This document shows positions 32,215 through 44,379 of a stretch of 64,000 nucleotides of DNA, in pieces. The position numbers were made by a program, and so were the translations under genes. Source of the stretch: Salticus scenicus (Eukaryota; Arthropoda; Arachnida; Araneae; Salticidae); NCBI GenBank assembly GCA_963930645.1, contig OZ005651.1:131419475-131483474 (forward strand). Direction: 5' to 3'. The notes beneath the pieces were generated by a model. The model did no database searches. It was not told the origin of the DNA and worked only from the letters and a program-made list of their open reading frames with translations. How positions within the stretch are numbered: the stretch's first letter is position 1; the number at the start of each line of letters is the position of its first letter.

Positions 32215-33073
32215 CACTGGTGTACAAAATTAAAGCAATAACTTGTTTTCTTCTTTTGTGCGTAATTTTTAAACAAATGAAGACAGAAACATAAAATTTG
32301 GATGGCATGTCTATTACTATATCATCAATTGAAATTTAGCATAATTAATTATTTTAAACTGATAATTATTATTCAATTTTTCTGAAAAGTAAACTTTGGG
32401 AAAAATGGAAAATTTCAATAATTTTAGAAAAGAAAATTTAATGAAAAATTGTCATAAGGATGCATTACAGACAGGTGAAGTTGTACATATATGCATGTGT
32501 TAAAATAAAACTGAATTTTTCTTCCTATATTCACTTTTCTGTTTCTTCCTTTTTTTCGCATCAATAACTTTTTTTTTTAAATATACATACAAACATGATA
32601 ATTGGATAAGATGTTCATTATAAAATTATTTATAGACAGTTTTATTATCATGATGAAGTTCATAGTTTACAAATTAGTAATTATATTTTTTCAAAAAGTC
32701 TGTTATAAAAGGTAAAAAAAAAAAAAAAAAAAAAAAAAGTGAATACAGAAAGAAAAATCAGAAATTGTTTGACATTTGAAGGCATGTACACCTTTACCTA
32801 TCTGTAATGCATCCTTACCCCCATTTTTCTTTAAGTTTTCTTTTCTAAAATCGTTGAGCTTTTTAATTTTTTCCAAAGCTTACTTCTGAGGAAAATGAAA
32901 TAATTATTAGTTTAAAAATTATTACTTATGCTAAAGTTATATAGAATTTGATTAATGATATGATAACAAACATGTCATCCAAATTTTATGTTCATATGTT
33001 TGTTTTCTTAAAAGTTATTTGCAAAAGGAGAAAATGGGAAAGGAGGTTGTTCCTTTAATTTTGAATGCCAGTG
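32215..33073. mobile_element. Fold-back Tc1-like element, 859 bp
   Basis: Ends CACTGGTGTACAAAATTAAA and inverted CACTGGCATTCAAAATTAAA with TA at 32213-32214 and 33074-33075. Arms of about 330 bp extend from each end with increasing divergence, almost meeting at a poly(A) run near 32715. No transposase. CACTGG..CAAAATTAA ends with a TA target are Tc1-like. Confidence 0.75.
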
Positions 33074-33075
33074 TA

Positions 33076-34945
33076 CTTAACAGCGATCTTCAAATCAAAA
33101 CTAATGTAAAACCTTGATCAATTTATTTTTATTTCTCTTTTAACACTATTTAAAATTTAACCTGTATTTTGTACCCTTTCTCATATGATCTTTTAGTTTC
33201 TCATCTGCACACATTTTTAGATGATTTTGACCCACACTAATCAACTCCAAAATAATTTTTATTTTCTGTAATTACATGCTTATGATTTACAACCAAAAAT
33301 TCATGTTTCACTATTGCAAGTTAAGTTATTTTCTTTGTTTGGCATAAAAATCTGTCATAGAAATTGCCTTACTTACTCTGAATTTAGTTTTATTTAAATC
33401 AAAAATCTAGTTTTCTTTTATTATTTTAATTCTAAATTCTATATTATAATCATATTAATTATTAATATATAAAACTACTTTTCCAAATAATATCCATCTT
33501 TACTCTTCTTCTTAACCCTTTTATCACTTTTAAGTCTTATGGTTATACTTTTATATTGTTTATTTATAATTTCTATATTAATATTTAGTATTATGTATTA
33601 TTTTAATAAATATGTACACATTTATATTATATATATATATATTTTTTTTAACATAGTTTATAAATATGTATGTGTTACAGAAATAAATTTGTTATTGACA
33701 CAGAAATTAAATTTTGACTAGTAAATTTTAAAGTGTTCATTAAATATTTGACTATGTTTAATCTAAATATAAATGTCTATAAATAAACTATGTATTGTTG
33801 GGGCACAAAATTTTGCTGTTTTAAAAATGCATACTCATGTTTGAAGACAGTATTTCCTTTAAATTTTATTCATGACAGTTTAAGATATTTATGCTACACT
33901 ATTCGATATCTCAGTCTTTTATGTTACTTAAGGCTGATAATTTTCATTGAAATACTAACTAAAAATTTTTGTCATAGTTAAAGGTTTGACTACTAAATAA
34001 ATTTAAATGCATATGTATAAAGAAAAACGTAATATGTATTAATGTAAGAAATTTTAAAATTTTTGATAAGTTATCTCCAACACTGTTTTTTTTTTTTTTT
34101 TTTTTTTAAAAAAAAGGAGGGAAGAAATAACAGGTTTAATAAAAATCGTACTTTTTTTAGTGGAAAGCAATTCTTACATTATTCCACCAATTACATTACT
34201 ATTTTCCCATTTTTTTTATTATTTGTTTAACGTAACATAAAAACAAACAGAAACTTATTTTATAAAACATATATTGAGTAAATAACGTGTGAAAGTTATA
34301 AACGCTAGATTTTCCCGTCTTCAAATGAAACTATTTAAAGCTAATGCTAATAAAATTTAAAAGGAAAAATCAGATTTCCTTTAAATTTCTTTAAAATAAA
34401 ATTATAATATAAATTTCATGCAATATATATTTCATAATATATAAAACAATGTTCAGAAATATATTAACATTTAACTTAATAAATGAAAAATTTCAAAATA
34501 AAAGTGATGACTGTTTTTTCCTTTTTCTCTACAAACAGAAAGCCATACTGTTGTTTTTGTTTACTATCGTTAAACACATTTAAACCCTACACAGAAAGAA
34601 CACAAAAAAATCTGTAACTAGTAAAACTATCCAATAATAGTATAAGAATATATATAACAAAAAATAAACTTCCTAGTTTTTTCACAGAAAAAACAAACAC
34701 TTTTTGTTTTTATTTTTAGATCGGATGACTTGGTAAGAAACCTATGTACTTATTTATTTTTAAAAATTAAAGATAAACGGTGCAAAAATTGGAAAATGAA
34801 CTTGTTCTTACGAAATGAGCAATATATCCGCATTTTTATTCTTATACTACCATAGCATGTTCATTTACGAAGTTTGTTTTGAAAATCTTGATATAAGAAA
34901 TTAATTTTACATTAATTTAAGGATCGATTACGCCAACTTACTTAC
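33076..34945. other. AT-rich DNA with no recognisable gene
   Basis: Poly(T) near 34085 and a short (TA)n near 33628. No domain recognised in the 60-63 codon frames at 33539-33981. Confidence 0.4.
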
Positions 34946-35190
34946 CAGTTTTTAATGTATGCTAGATGTATTTTTACAAGAAAAAGATTTTATTTCATCT
35001 GCAGCCACAGTCAAACACAACAAAACATTTTGGGTAAACACTTCCGAAAAAAATCACAAAATCCCATTTTGACATTATTTTACTTGGTCGCCATTTCGAT
35101 GTCACTTAGGATCACTCTCCATTCTCAAATCCGACATGAGTTACTACTAGCCCCATCTATTATTTTTCAGATGAAAAGTAACTAACCTCG
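34946..35190 (-). other. Possible 5' exon with strong splice donor
   Basis: On the minus strand the segment ends CTG|GTAAGTAAG (exon boundary at 34946), a strong donor match. Upstream it holds a tiny frame ATGGCGACCAAGTAA, like an upstream ORF. This would suit a non-coding first exon of a host gene running leftwards, but no coding exon follows in the window. Speculative. Confidence 0.2.
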
Positions 35191-35559
35191 ACTTATATTG
35201 ATAAAAGATGAACAGTATTAATTATAATCATTACTCTGTTGTAAACACACACAGTTTTTCCGCGAAAAAATAGCGAATTTTGATATACTTAACTGTAGTG
35301 GAGGCTTTAAAACTCGAATATAAAGAAAAATATTGTTTTATAAATTAAAAAATTCATATCGAAGACTGTTTCTATATTTATCAAATGCATTCCTGGAAAG
35401 AAAAAAAAAATTGAAATTCTGAAGATATTCGTGGTGAAAAAGTGTTAATTCAAGTTCTAAATTTTAAAAATGCCTATAATAAATGGCAACATTTTCAAAA
35501 GCCTAAGATATTTAGAATTTCCTCTAGGCTAGCGCTCATATTACACGTTTCTGTTAGGA

Positions 35560-36519
35560 TGTTTTAATTTTCATATTATTTCCTTCTCAGGGATGGAACA
35601 CGGGCGCAGAATTCATACCACTATCAATGTAAGAAAATTTTCTACTTCTTAAATCAACGATATTAGAGGTAGAGAAATTTCATAAACAGATTCCGGTATG
35701 AATTCTGCGCCCGTGTTCCATCCCTGCCTTCTTTATGTATATAATTGAGTACTAATATTTAACTAATTATGAAAATGAAAAACAATTTCAACAAAACTAT
35801 TTTCTTTAAGACAAATCTATTCATGAATTTGTCAAATACATCCTTTTAAAATATTTTTCTTTGTATATTTGTTAAACATGTCAATAAATTTTAGTTCAAA
35901 GTCTGAGAATGCTAATGCTAAATGAATCTAAGAGATTTTATTTCATATCTTCCCAAAATCAGTATTATTAAATTATGCATTATCAAAAACATGGGTTTTG
36001 CAATTTCCAACCCATCCTTCCTTTCATTCTCGAATTATAGTGATATATCCTTTCTTATTAGCGTTAGCGGTGCGTCGCCTGTTATCTTTTGTATCATTTA
36101 ACGACGATAGCTGCGATTGTTACAATAGTATGCCTCCCTTAATTTTCATATTATTTCCTTCTTTATGTCTAATATTTCACTAATTATGAAAATGAAAAAC
36201 AATTTCAACAAAACTATTTTCTTTAAGACAAATCTATTCATGAATTTGTCAAATACATCCTTTTCAAATATTTTTCTTTGTATATTTGTTAAACATGTCA
36301 ATAAATTTTAGTTCAAAGTCTGAGAATGCTAATGTTAAATGAATCTAAGAGATTTTATTTCATATCTTCCCAAAATCAGTATTATTAAATTATTCATTAT
36401 CAAAAACATGGGTTTTGCAATTTCCAACCCATCCTTTCTTTCATTCTCGAATTATAGTGATATTTCCTTTCTTATTAGCGTTAGCGGTGCGTCGCCTGTT
36501 ATCTTTTGTATCATTTAAC
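35560..36519. repeat. Tandem duplication, unit offset 417 bp
   Basis: The segment from about 35764 to 36102 recurs at 36181-36519 (offset 417) with few differences; both copies contain TTAGCGTTAGCGGTGCGTCG. The upstream part is also duplicated (about 35560 and 36135). The first unit carries a MITE, so the second unit preserves its empty site. Confidence 0.8.
35588..35726. mobile_element. 139 bp MITE, CAGGGATGG family, copy 1
   Basis: Near-perfect inverted ends CAGGGATGGAACACGGGCGC running on to AGAATTCATACC. Empty site at 36145-36160 (TTATTTCCTTCTTTATG) against the filled site CCTTCT-element-CCTTCT proves insertion and gives a 6 bp duplication. No coding. The superfamily is unclear: 6 bp is short for hAT. 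Confidence 0.85.
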
Positions 36520-36671
36520 AGAAAGTTAAAAATCAACAAGAAAAGTTTTACAGTTTCATTTATTTATTTTTTCTTTGTGATTCTCCTGGTTTTCTAAGTA
36601 ACGTTCCGATTTTTACCATACAAATTAACTTAATTACTAACGCATTGCAGGGAGGAGATTGTGATGTCATA

Positions 36672-36707
<36 letters not shown>

Positions 36708-36785
36708 CCGCCTACTGACTTTCTCTGAAATAAAACTTTACTTAAAAGAATTATTTGCGTATTCGTGTTTGACTCTTTATGTGAC

Positions 36786-37005
36786 GCCAGTATACATCAC
36801 TGAGCTGAAGAACAGCATGAACTCCAGTGGCATTTGCTGCACTGATTGTTGGGAACAAAATTTCCATGGTTTAATCACAGATATGTAAAACCGTTGCCAG
36901 TATACATCACTGAACTGAAGAACAATATATACTCCAGTGGCATTTGCTGCACTGATTGTTGGGAACAAAATTTCCATGGTTAAATCACAGATATGTAAAA
37001 TCGTT
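36786..37005. repeat. Tandem repeat, two units of 110 bp
   Basis: Units 36786-36895 and 36896-37005, both starting GCCAGTATACATCACTGA and ending TGTAAAAYCGTT, with about 7 differences. The minus strand is open across most of both units (TISAANATGV in each), without a recognised domain. Confidence 0.85.
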
Positions 37006-37012
37006 TTCTTAA

Positions 37013-37174
37013 ACAGGATTCCCACGGCCCGAAATTTTTCAAGGACTCTTCCACCAGTATTATCTAAAGATAAATTTCTTCTTAAATGTAAACTGTAAAT
37101 TTAAGAATAAATTTATCTTAAAATTATTCTGGTGGAAGAGTCCTTGAAAAAAGGCATGGCCGTGGGAACCCTGT
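37013..37174. mobile_element. 162 bp MITE, ACAGG family, copy 1
   Basis: Inverted ends ACAGGATTCCCACGGCC and ACAGGGTTCCCACGGCC. A second inverted pair TCTTCCACCAG...CTGGTGGAAGA lies further in. TAA is on both sides (37010-37012, 37175-37177), so a 3 bp PIF/Harbinger-type duplication is possible. Confidence 0.7.
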
Positions 37175-37243
37175 TAAATAATGTATCGTTTTAGAGAAAT
37201 CAGACAAGCCAATATTTTAATTTCAAACATGCCAATATTTTAA

Positions 37244-37535
37244 CCCTTATCGCTCGTATGTCCCTTCTGAGGGGACATTAAAAAATCGAGTCACGCCTTA
37301 AGGTGTTCATCTGCAAATGAAATGTTATTTATCTAAAACGTGTAACTATAGGCTACCTTTCGGCTACCAGAAAATTTTAACAGAAAGATTTATTTTATTT
37401 AATGATGAAGTAAAATAAAACAAATTATTACAATTTTTCGGTAGCCAAAAGGTAGTAAGTTGGAAACTATACATGTGACGTTTTAAAGGAACGCCAAAAG
37501 GCGTGTCTTACGGAAAATATGCCGAGCGCAAAGGG
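37244..37535. mobile_element. piggyBac-like MITE, 292 bp
   Basis: Ends CCCTTATCGCTCGTATG and inverted CCCTTTGCGCTCGGCAT, flanked by TTAA at 37240-37243 and 37536-37539. TTAA plus CCCTTTGCGCTCG ends is typical of piggyBac. A second internal inverted pair (GGCTACC.TTCGGCTACC / GGTAGCCAAAAGGTAG) lies at about 37351 and 37440. Confidence 0.8.
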
Positions 37536-37874
37536 TTAACTTATTCTGGAGTATTTTTAGTACCCGCCTTTTTTTCCACATTTTTTTTTTTTTTTAAACA
37601 TACCTGCTAACAATCCAATTAATATACTGTAGCATTTTTAGTATCTAAATCTTTTTCCACACCACTGTATTTTTAGAGTATTTTTTCGAACTGTAATTAT
37701 GATTAAATAAGAAATAAAATACTCTTTAAAAAAAAAAAAAGACTGCTGTGAAAAAAAGGTGTGTATTAAGAATACTACAGAATGTTGTCAGGTGTGCGTG
37801 TATTTTTCTACTTATTTAACCGCAATTATAAATTGAAGAAAATATCTCTACAAATAAAGTGAGGCAGAGTGTTG

Positions 37875-38016
37875 ACAGGCCACACTTTTCCCCTGATTCT
37901 TCCACCAGTATTTTTCTCTCGGAATTTTTAATAGCAAGTTTTCACGATGAATTAAGTAAAAAATTATCCTATACTGGTGGAAAAATCGGGGGAAGGTGGG
38001 TCTATAGCCACCCTGT
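37875..38016. mobile_element. 142 bp MITE, ACAGG family, copy 2
   Basis: Ends ACAGGCCACACTTTTCC and inverted ACAGGGTGGCTATAGAC, and the internal pair TTCCACCAGTAT / ATACTGGTGGAA shared with copies at 37.0 and 45.3 kb. No clear duplication. Confidence 0.6.
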
Positions 38017-38222
38017 GGTGTAAAAAAGGGGGGGGGGGGCAAGTATTAACAGTACTCTAAAATAATTGGCATGTCTGGAAAAACGCGTAAAGGCGGGGCT
38101 TACTGTTCAAAGTAGGAATATATTAACTCTTTTTTCTTAAATATTAAATGACTTTTCCCATTTTTTATCGCAAATTTTTTGTTTTAATCTTATTTTTCAT
38201 ATTTTTGTATTTGAATATTGTA

Positions 38223-39486
38223 CAGTCAGCCAAAAAAAAAAAACGCCCCCCCCCCACCTAATTTCGCCGTAAATTATCGTAGAATCATGCGGCTGGTACC
38301 TATCGATCTGCATCAACGTCTAGTTTTTAATGGTGTAGTTCGATTTTACTTAAGGGGTCATCTACATATTAAAACAGATATAAACTTCATTTTTTTCATT
38401 AACGACCCCTATTTTTGACCTCATATTCCGATTTTTGAGATCAAGGCAGTTCGGAAAACCTACCTATTTATATAATTTAAATCAATTCTAAACAGAGTTA
38501 CAAAAAATGTGTTAGGGGACCGTCTATACATTTAGAAAAAATAAATTTTGATCTACCACGCTATATACATTATTTATTAAATTTCACACCGGAAACAAAG
38601 TTCAGAAATGCTTATTAAAACAAAAAAACGATTCTAATTTGCAAAACTTTCTGTGTTAGTTTATGAATTAAAAGATTTTTATTGGTTTCTGTTTATTAAA
38701 CATTAAATAGTAAAATACATCACTTCATACGAAGAGAATTCAATAGCTTGAATCATATGAACCCTACAATACAATGTTGAATTACAAAAATCTAGGTACC
38801 AAGGTAAAAGAATAATAGTAATAATGATAATAATATTAATAGCGGTTAAAAGAAAAAAAAAAGTGTTTAATATTTAAGAAAAAGAATTATCTACTTCTTG
38901 TTGGGTATATTTTTATTTTATACAGTAAGCCCCGCATGAAAGTGTTACTATAAAGTTTTACATTTAATTTTAGGCGTACAAACCAACAATAGATAATATA
39001 CAAAAATATAGATAACAAGATTTAAAATAAAATCTGAAAAAGGATATTTAATATTTTCGCGACTGCTGATGTAGTTTCACGTCATTTGGAAATCTGTAAC
39101 TCCTCCAGTGGGCGTTTCTTTCACAATTTGTGTGTTACGATATTTCTTAAGAATATTCCTTATATTCATATTTATATAAACAAAATAGTATGAAACAAAT
39201 ACTTTCACTAGAAAGAGTATAATTATTGTGTATATTCACATGAAAATAAATATGGATGTAGAAAAACGGTTTCCTATTGCCTAGAAAGAATATTCCCCGT
39301 TCTGCAGTCGTCTACTGTACTTGACTTCTTAATTTTAAATGCGTAAAATCTATATCTTTAAAAGTTATAAGACATATTACTTAGTTTTGAATTCTTTTTC
39401 CGTGATAAATGTGTCGCCAGTTTTACGCCGTGATTACAATAATCGAAAATAAATAATATTGCGCTTTGTTTCAATAATAGATTTTA

Positions 39487-39524
<38 letters not shown>

Positions 39525-41700
39525 ACTATATTACTCGGTATTAAAAAAAAAACATTTAATAAAAAGTTCATATTTTATTACGTTACGTCATGCGATAAAA
39601 TTTAAATAGCATAAACGGTAGAGTAAACGAATGTGAAAATGTCACAACAAGATTAAAACAGAAAATATGTTTTAAAAAATCTAATAAAAATTAATTATAT
39701 TAATATAAAGAAAGCAAAAACAAAAGTATTTTTCACTGCATATTGTTCTTTCAAATAATAATCCTCGTCCTACCGCATTTTCTAAATCATGATATATAAC
39801 TTGAGATGCACGAATCCTAGAATATTCAAGTTAAAAACAAAAGACAAAAGGGATAAAATAGAATTTTAGCAGTGAGAAACTAGAAAAAGTTATGTAATAT
39901 TTAAGAACAAAGACTTAACATTTCAGAATCGAGTAAACTCCTTTTTGCAACGAAAGCAACGCCTTTACAGAATTTTTCTAAAACTTTACATTATAAAACA
40001 AAATTATTTTACATGCTTCCAATTAAATCATTTAAATTTTGTCTTCAGCATTCAATGTAGTAAATGCCATTGACATTTATGCATACCAGCGTCACATATA
40101 GAGTCATATACGAGTATGCAAACTAGTTTTTTTAATACTGTTTCCGCAATATAGAGGCGGGGCTACATTTCTTTTGGAATTCTTTCCCAATCTCTTGCCT
40201 GCATTGCGATAATTTTATAAAAAAGAAGCCAATTTGTATAATAAACATCGAAATGTTCCTTAGAAAACAATTATAATAACATAAAGGTAAATTAAAATAT
40301 TTTTTCGTCAAAATGTATAGAAATATTGACTCACAGAGGATACAAATTATAACAAGTGACGCCCCCCTAACAGCAGGAAAAAATGAAATATCACTGTAAC
40401 TCAAAACATAATGTTAGGAACGAGCTGTAAATTTGGAAACCCATGTTTTTGATGATGCCCGTTCTATTCGTGAAAAAATTAACATAGGTCATAATCACGG
40501 AGTAATATTAATAGGATAGGAGTTGGAGGTCCAATGGGAGAAAGCTACGAAACTGTGATGTAAATATTTGGTAAATATTGAGGGCACCACTTGTCATTAC
40601 TCCCTACCTCGGCGCGGATATAGTGTTGTTTTCAATAGAATTTTGCTGGAGTACATTTTAAATTTTTTAATTTAAGCAATTTAATTTTTTTGTAAGTTCT
40701 TAAAACTGCATAATTCAGATGTTTTAAATAAATGCTTCGTTCCTAGTTGTAAAACAGGCTATGACAGTGGTAAGAAAAAAGAAAAAAAAAAAAGCCCCAG
40801 GAGAGAAATAATGTCCGAGTTCGTGTTTTCTGCACCTAAAGTAAGTTTATCTTTTTTCTTTACAAAATTTCATCCATTCTCCTTCCTCCCAATTGTCTGT
40901 TTTAGCTAGCTTCGGTTCATAAAGATCGTCATTTTTTAAAAGCTCTCTTTCAAAGTAAAATTAGTATAAAATGGCTCTTAAAAAAAAAACATGTTGGTTA
41001 GAATACTCTATTTAATGAAATTTGCTTTCAATCGAACTTTTTTCAGCTTGATATTATTTTTAAAAAAATAATTAAAACGAGACATTTCCCCATTGAATAA
41101 CATTGCGGAAGCTGGAGAGAAGGAAGTATTGTACGCTGGCGCCATCTGTAAACATTATAAAACAACATCACAAAATTTCAGCATTACCTTCTTCTTCTGT
41201 CTTTTTACTCCGTGGTCATAATTCATACTTTTTTCAAATATGAATTTATTAATATTTTTCATAATTCAAAAAATGTTTTTTTAGCAAAAATTTGCATGGA
41301 ATATGTTTGGGTCACTTCATTCTAACGAATAAAAAAACCAGAATTTAAATATCATAATTATTTCGGAAGATATGATTTAATGTTTGTCACATTCATTTAA
41401 CATTAGCATCCCCAAACTTTTACAGCTTATAACTCTATGAAAAATTGAGCGAAATATATAAACTATACCATTTTCCGTGATGATTTGATCCAAAGAATTC
41501 AAATAAATTATAAAAAAGGGGGGTTACCATTGAAAAAAATGAAGTTGATATAAGTTTTAATATGTAGACGACCCCCTAAGTAAAATCTTGCTATAACATT
41601 ATAAACTAGACGTTATTACAAACTGATCGGTACCAGTCGCATGTTTCTACGATAATTTACGGCGAAATTAGGTGTGGGGGGGGGGGGGGTTGGGTGACTG
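38223..41700. mobile_element. Long-TIR DNA element, 3.48 kb, TA-flanked
   Basis: Ends CAGTCAGCC and inverted CAGTCACCC, followed on both sides by CACCTAATTTCGCCGTAAAT and TATCGTAGAA. TA at 38221-38222 and 41701-41702. Inverted homology continues for several hundred bases (GGGGTC.TCTACATATTAAAAC on both arms; GGAGTTATAA-type blocks further in). No transposase was recognised. A hAT-type insertion (40496-41214) lies in the right arm region. The inner arms are related to 27744-32074. CAGT ends with TA suggest a Tc1/mariner-group target, but the size without a gene is unusual. Confidence 0.65.
40496..41214. mobile_element. 719 bp insertion with 8 bp target duplication
   Basis: Inverted ends CACGGAGTAA, perfect duplication GTCATAAT at 40488-40495 and 41215-41222. 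The paralogous sequence near 30740-30760 (TACGTCATAATTCAAAA) lacks it, giving an empty site. The 8 bp duplication points to hAT; the end sequence is not the common CAG form. A YTACTCC motif also occurs inside at about 40600. No coding. Confidence 0.75.
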
Positions 41701-42271
41701 TACGATTCGCACCTCACACGTTAAATATAAAGTATTAATTAAACGCCTTAAGGCGGGCTACTATTCTAAATAAAACTACCCCAACAATACTAGGTTATCC
41801 ATTTCATCTTAAATATTAAATATTTATTTCATTTTTAACCGTTAACATTTTTGTTTTTGAATATTGTTGGTTTCGTACGCCTCAAGTTATTTAAAGTTTA
41901 ACATATAAAGTAACTTAATAAAATATTTATTGTCATTAAAAAGAAAAGAAATATTAAGAAACTTAATTTATAAACCATACCTAACCCGAACATGTCCGAT
42001 TATTTTTTAAATTAATTTTAAAATGTTTCATTCTTACCTCTATTAAATAAGTCACGGGAAAAATACTTTAAAAGATCATACCATGGAGATATAGAGATTC
42101 CATTACCATGGATCATACTTTATTTTAACTATGGTTTACAGTTAAAAAGTAATTTGTTGTCAATCGGCAAACATGAGGCATTAGAGTTTCAATATTATTC
42201 TAATAATACTTTAGAAGACAAAATTGGGTACGTTACCGAAAGGCAACACGAACACACGGCCTTTAAGGGTT

Positions 42272-42408
42272 AGTATGGAACACGTACACAGAATTCATAC
42301 CACTATCATTGTAACAAAATAGTGTACTTCTGAAATCAATGATATTATAGGTTGAGAAATTTCTTAAACAAATGCCGGTATGAATTCTGCGCCCGTGTTC
42401 CATCCCTG
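42272..42408. mobile_element. CAGGGATGG-family MITE, copy 2
   Basis: The right end CATCCCTG and TATGAATTCTGCGCCCGTG match copy 1. The left end has decayed (TATGGAACACGTACACAG). Same length class as 35588-35726. Confidence 0.75.
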
Positions 42409-43592
42409 TGGTTAAGGAGCAAAAAAAAGGAAAATTATGTTTTAAGGTTTGTAAGCCTTATAGGAATCATAAAATTTATAAGACTTTAATATTAGATTCT
42501 TTTTTAGTAATGATAGTTTACTGTTTTGTAAAAAAAAATTGGTGGTTTTTCTGTTGAAGCGAAAGTAGTGTATTGAGACTTCGCAGCGTTAAAAAAATTT
42601 TACTCGCATTTTATTGAACTTTCACCACTGCCGTCAATAAGAAATTTTATTAAAGCATGTGTAAATAGTATGCAAGGTAAAGCTAGGTACGAGAGTTTGA
42701 GCACAATTCAACAAAATGATATAAAAAAATCCAAATATTAATTTTTTGCTAAACTTTTGATGCATAGCTTTGAATTGATTCTTCTTCTATGCATTTCCAT
42801 TGCTATTTTGTTGCTCTGTTGTAATTTAAAACAACAGTAGCAATAAAACCAAGGGAGCTATTTTGTGCAATCTCTCCTTATAGAGTAGGAGTGATTGCGC
42901 TTAATTATAACTACAATTACATTATCAAAAATAATAATTCACTTAAATGACGTTGTTGTAAGGTATTTGTAAACAAATATTTTGGCATTGGGAGGGGATA
43001 TTTCAATTCAATAATTAAAAAAAGTCAGAAAAATAAAAGAAATTTAAAAAGAACTACAGAAAAATATTAAAGAAACAGAAAAAAGAACAAAATTAGATAA
43101 AGAACAAGACCAGATAATAATATTAAGTTACTAGTTAACACGTTTAACCTAAAAGTAGCACATTATATTTTCAGCTAGGATGGTTTCTTGTTTGCAGACT
43201 GAATCTCTCGTCCACAATCATTGCACATATTACTGTAGATGGGAAGTGTGAAGTTATTGTGCAACCACCTGCCACAAACGAACCTGTTCAAGACGATTTA
43301 TCCGTCTCGAACCGGCATTTTCGAGCAAAAAAAAAAAAAAAAAAAAAAAAAGAAAGAAAGAAAAGAAAAAGAAAGAAGAAAGTAAAAAAAAAAGTTAGCA
43401 CACCGTGCGTGCAATGATATGTAGCTAGTCCCGCCCATTTTTAAGCACAGAATACGCCCACCATGTAGTATTTATTAAAGTTATTTTTCTCAAAATCTTT
43501 CGCCAAAAAATCCTTTACGTTTATTTTATTTTATTGAAGTTTAGACAATTACATTCCTTAAAAAGAAGATTGAGTAGGCTGATATCACATAT

Positions 43593-43810
43593 CAGGGGTC
43601 TCTCCGCCCTTTGTTCGGGACACTCTCAGGAATGAAATATTTTTAAATTCATTGCAACCACTATTTTTATACAATAACCTCTACCCTGCATAATCAGGGC
43701 ACGTTACTGTTAATATATACAAAAATTTTCTGCATGCAGTAAATGGTAGCAAAAAAGGCGGAAATTTACTATCTCTGAGAGTGTCCTGAAAAAAGAGCGA
43801 ATGACCCCTG
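43593..43810. mobile_element. CAGGGGT-family MITE, copy 1 (218 bp)
   Basis: Ends CAGGGGTCTCTCCGCCCTTT and inverted CAGGGGTCATTCGCTCTTTT, followed by TTCAGGACACTCTCAG on both. No clean target duplication. Related copies lie at 45033, 46956 and 54622. Confidence 0.75.
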
Positions 43811-44153
43811 TGATATTTTTTACTTGCATTTAGTTTCATCTCTTCTATTTAAACAGCCGACAGCTGTACAAAACTTGAGCATCCTAAAACTTGTGTGTTG
43901 CGAAACTAAATAGATGTACAATAACTTTTAAATCCTTTGCGATAAATTTCTCATAGACTAACAGCATTCTGGAGGTAAATCCCATCAGAGGTGTGGCTTT
44001 TGTCGATTGTGCCACTCTTGAATAATGTTCAATTTCAGATTCTGTGGATAGTCTCCATAAAGGTGGTGCGCCGTCTCGCATGGTTTGAGCTAGTCCAATG
44101 ACTTATCGGAGTTAGGTTTTGGTACAGTCCCAATTATTGAACAAACTCTTCAT

Positions 44154-44379
44154 CAGGGGCGAAGCGTGGTTTAGAAAACTCATGGAAGAGCTAATGAGAC
44201 ACGCTTTCAAGAACAGAGGGAGAATCAGTAAAGCTTTTCGACGACGCGGGGTTGGATCTGCTAACCAAGAAACCAAAAATACTATTTAATTTCTTCTGTA
44301 TAAAAAAATGAAATTATCGTTGTAAATCTTAAATAAGGGAAGCGCCGCTTCCATCGCTTCCATGGACGCTTCGCCACTG
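44154..44379. mobile_element. hAT-type MITE with 8 bp target duplication
   Basis: Ends CAGGGGCGAAGCGTGG and inverted CAGTGGCGAAGCGTCC. Perfect duplication CTCTTCAT at 44146-44153 and 44380-44387. No coding. Confidence 0.88.
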
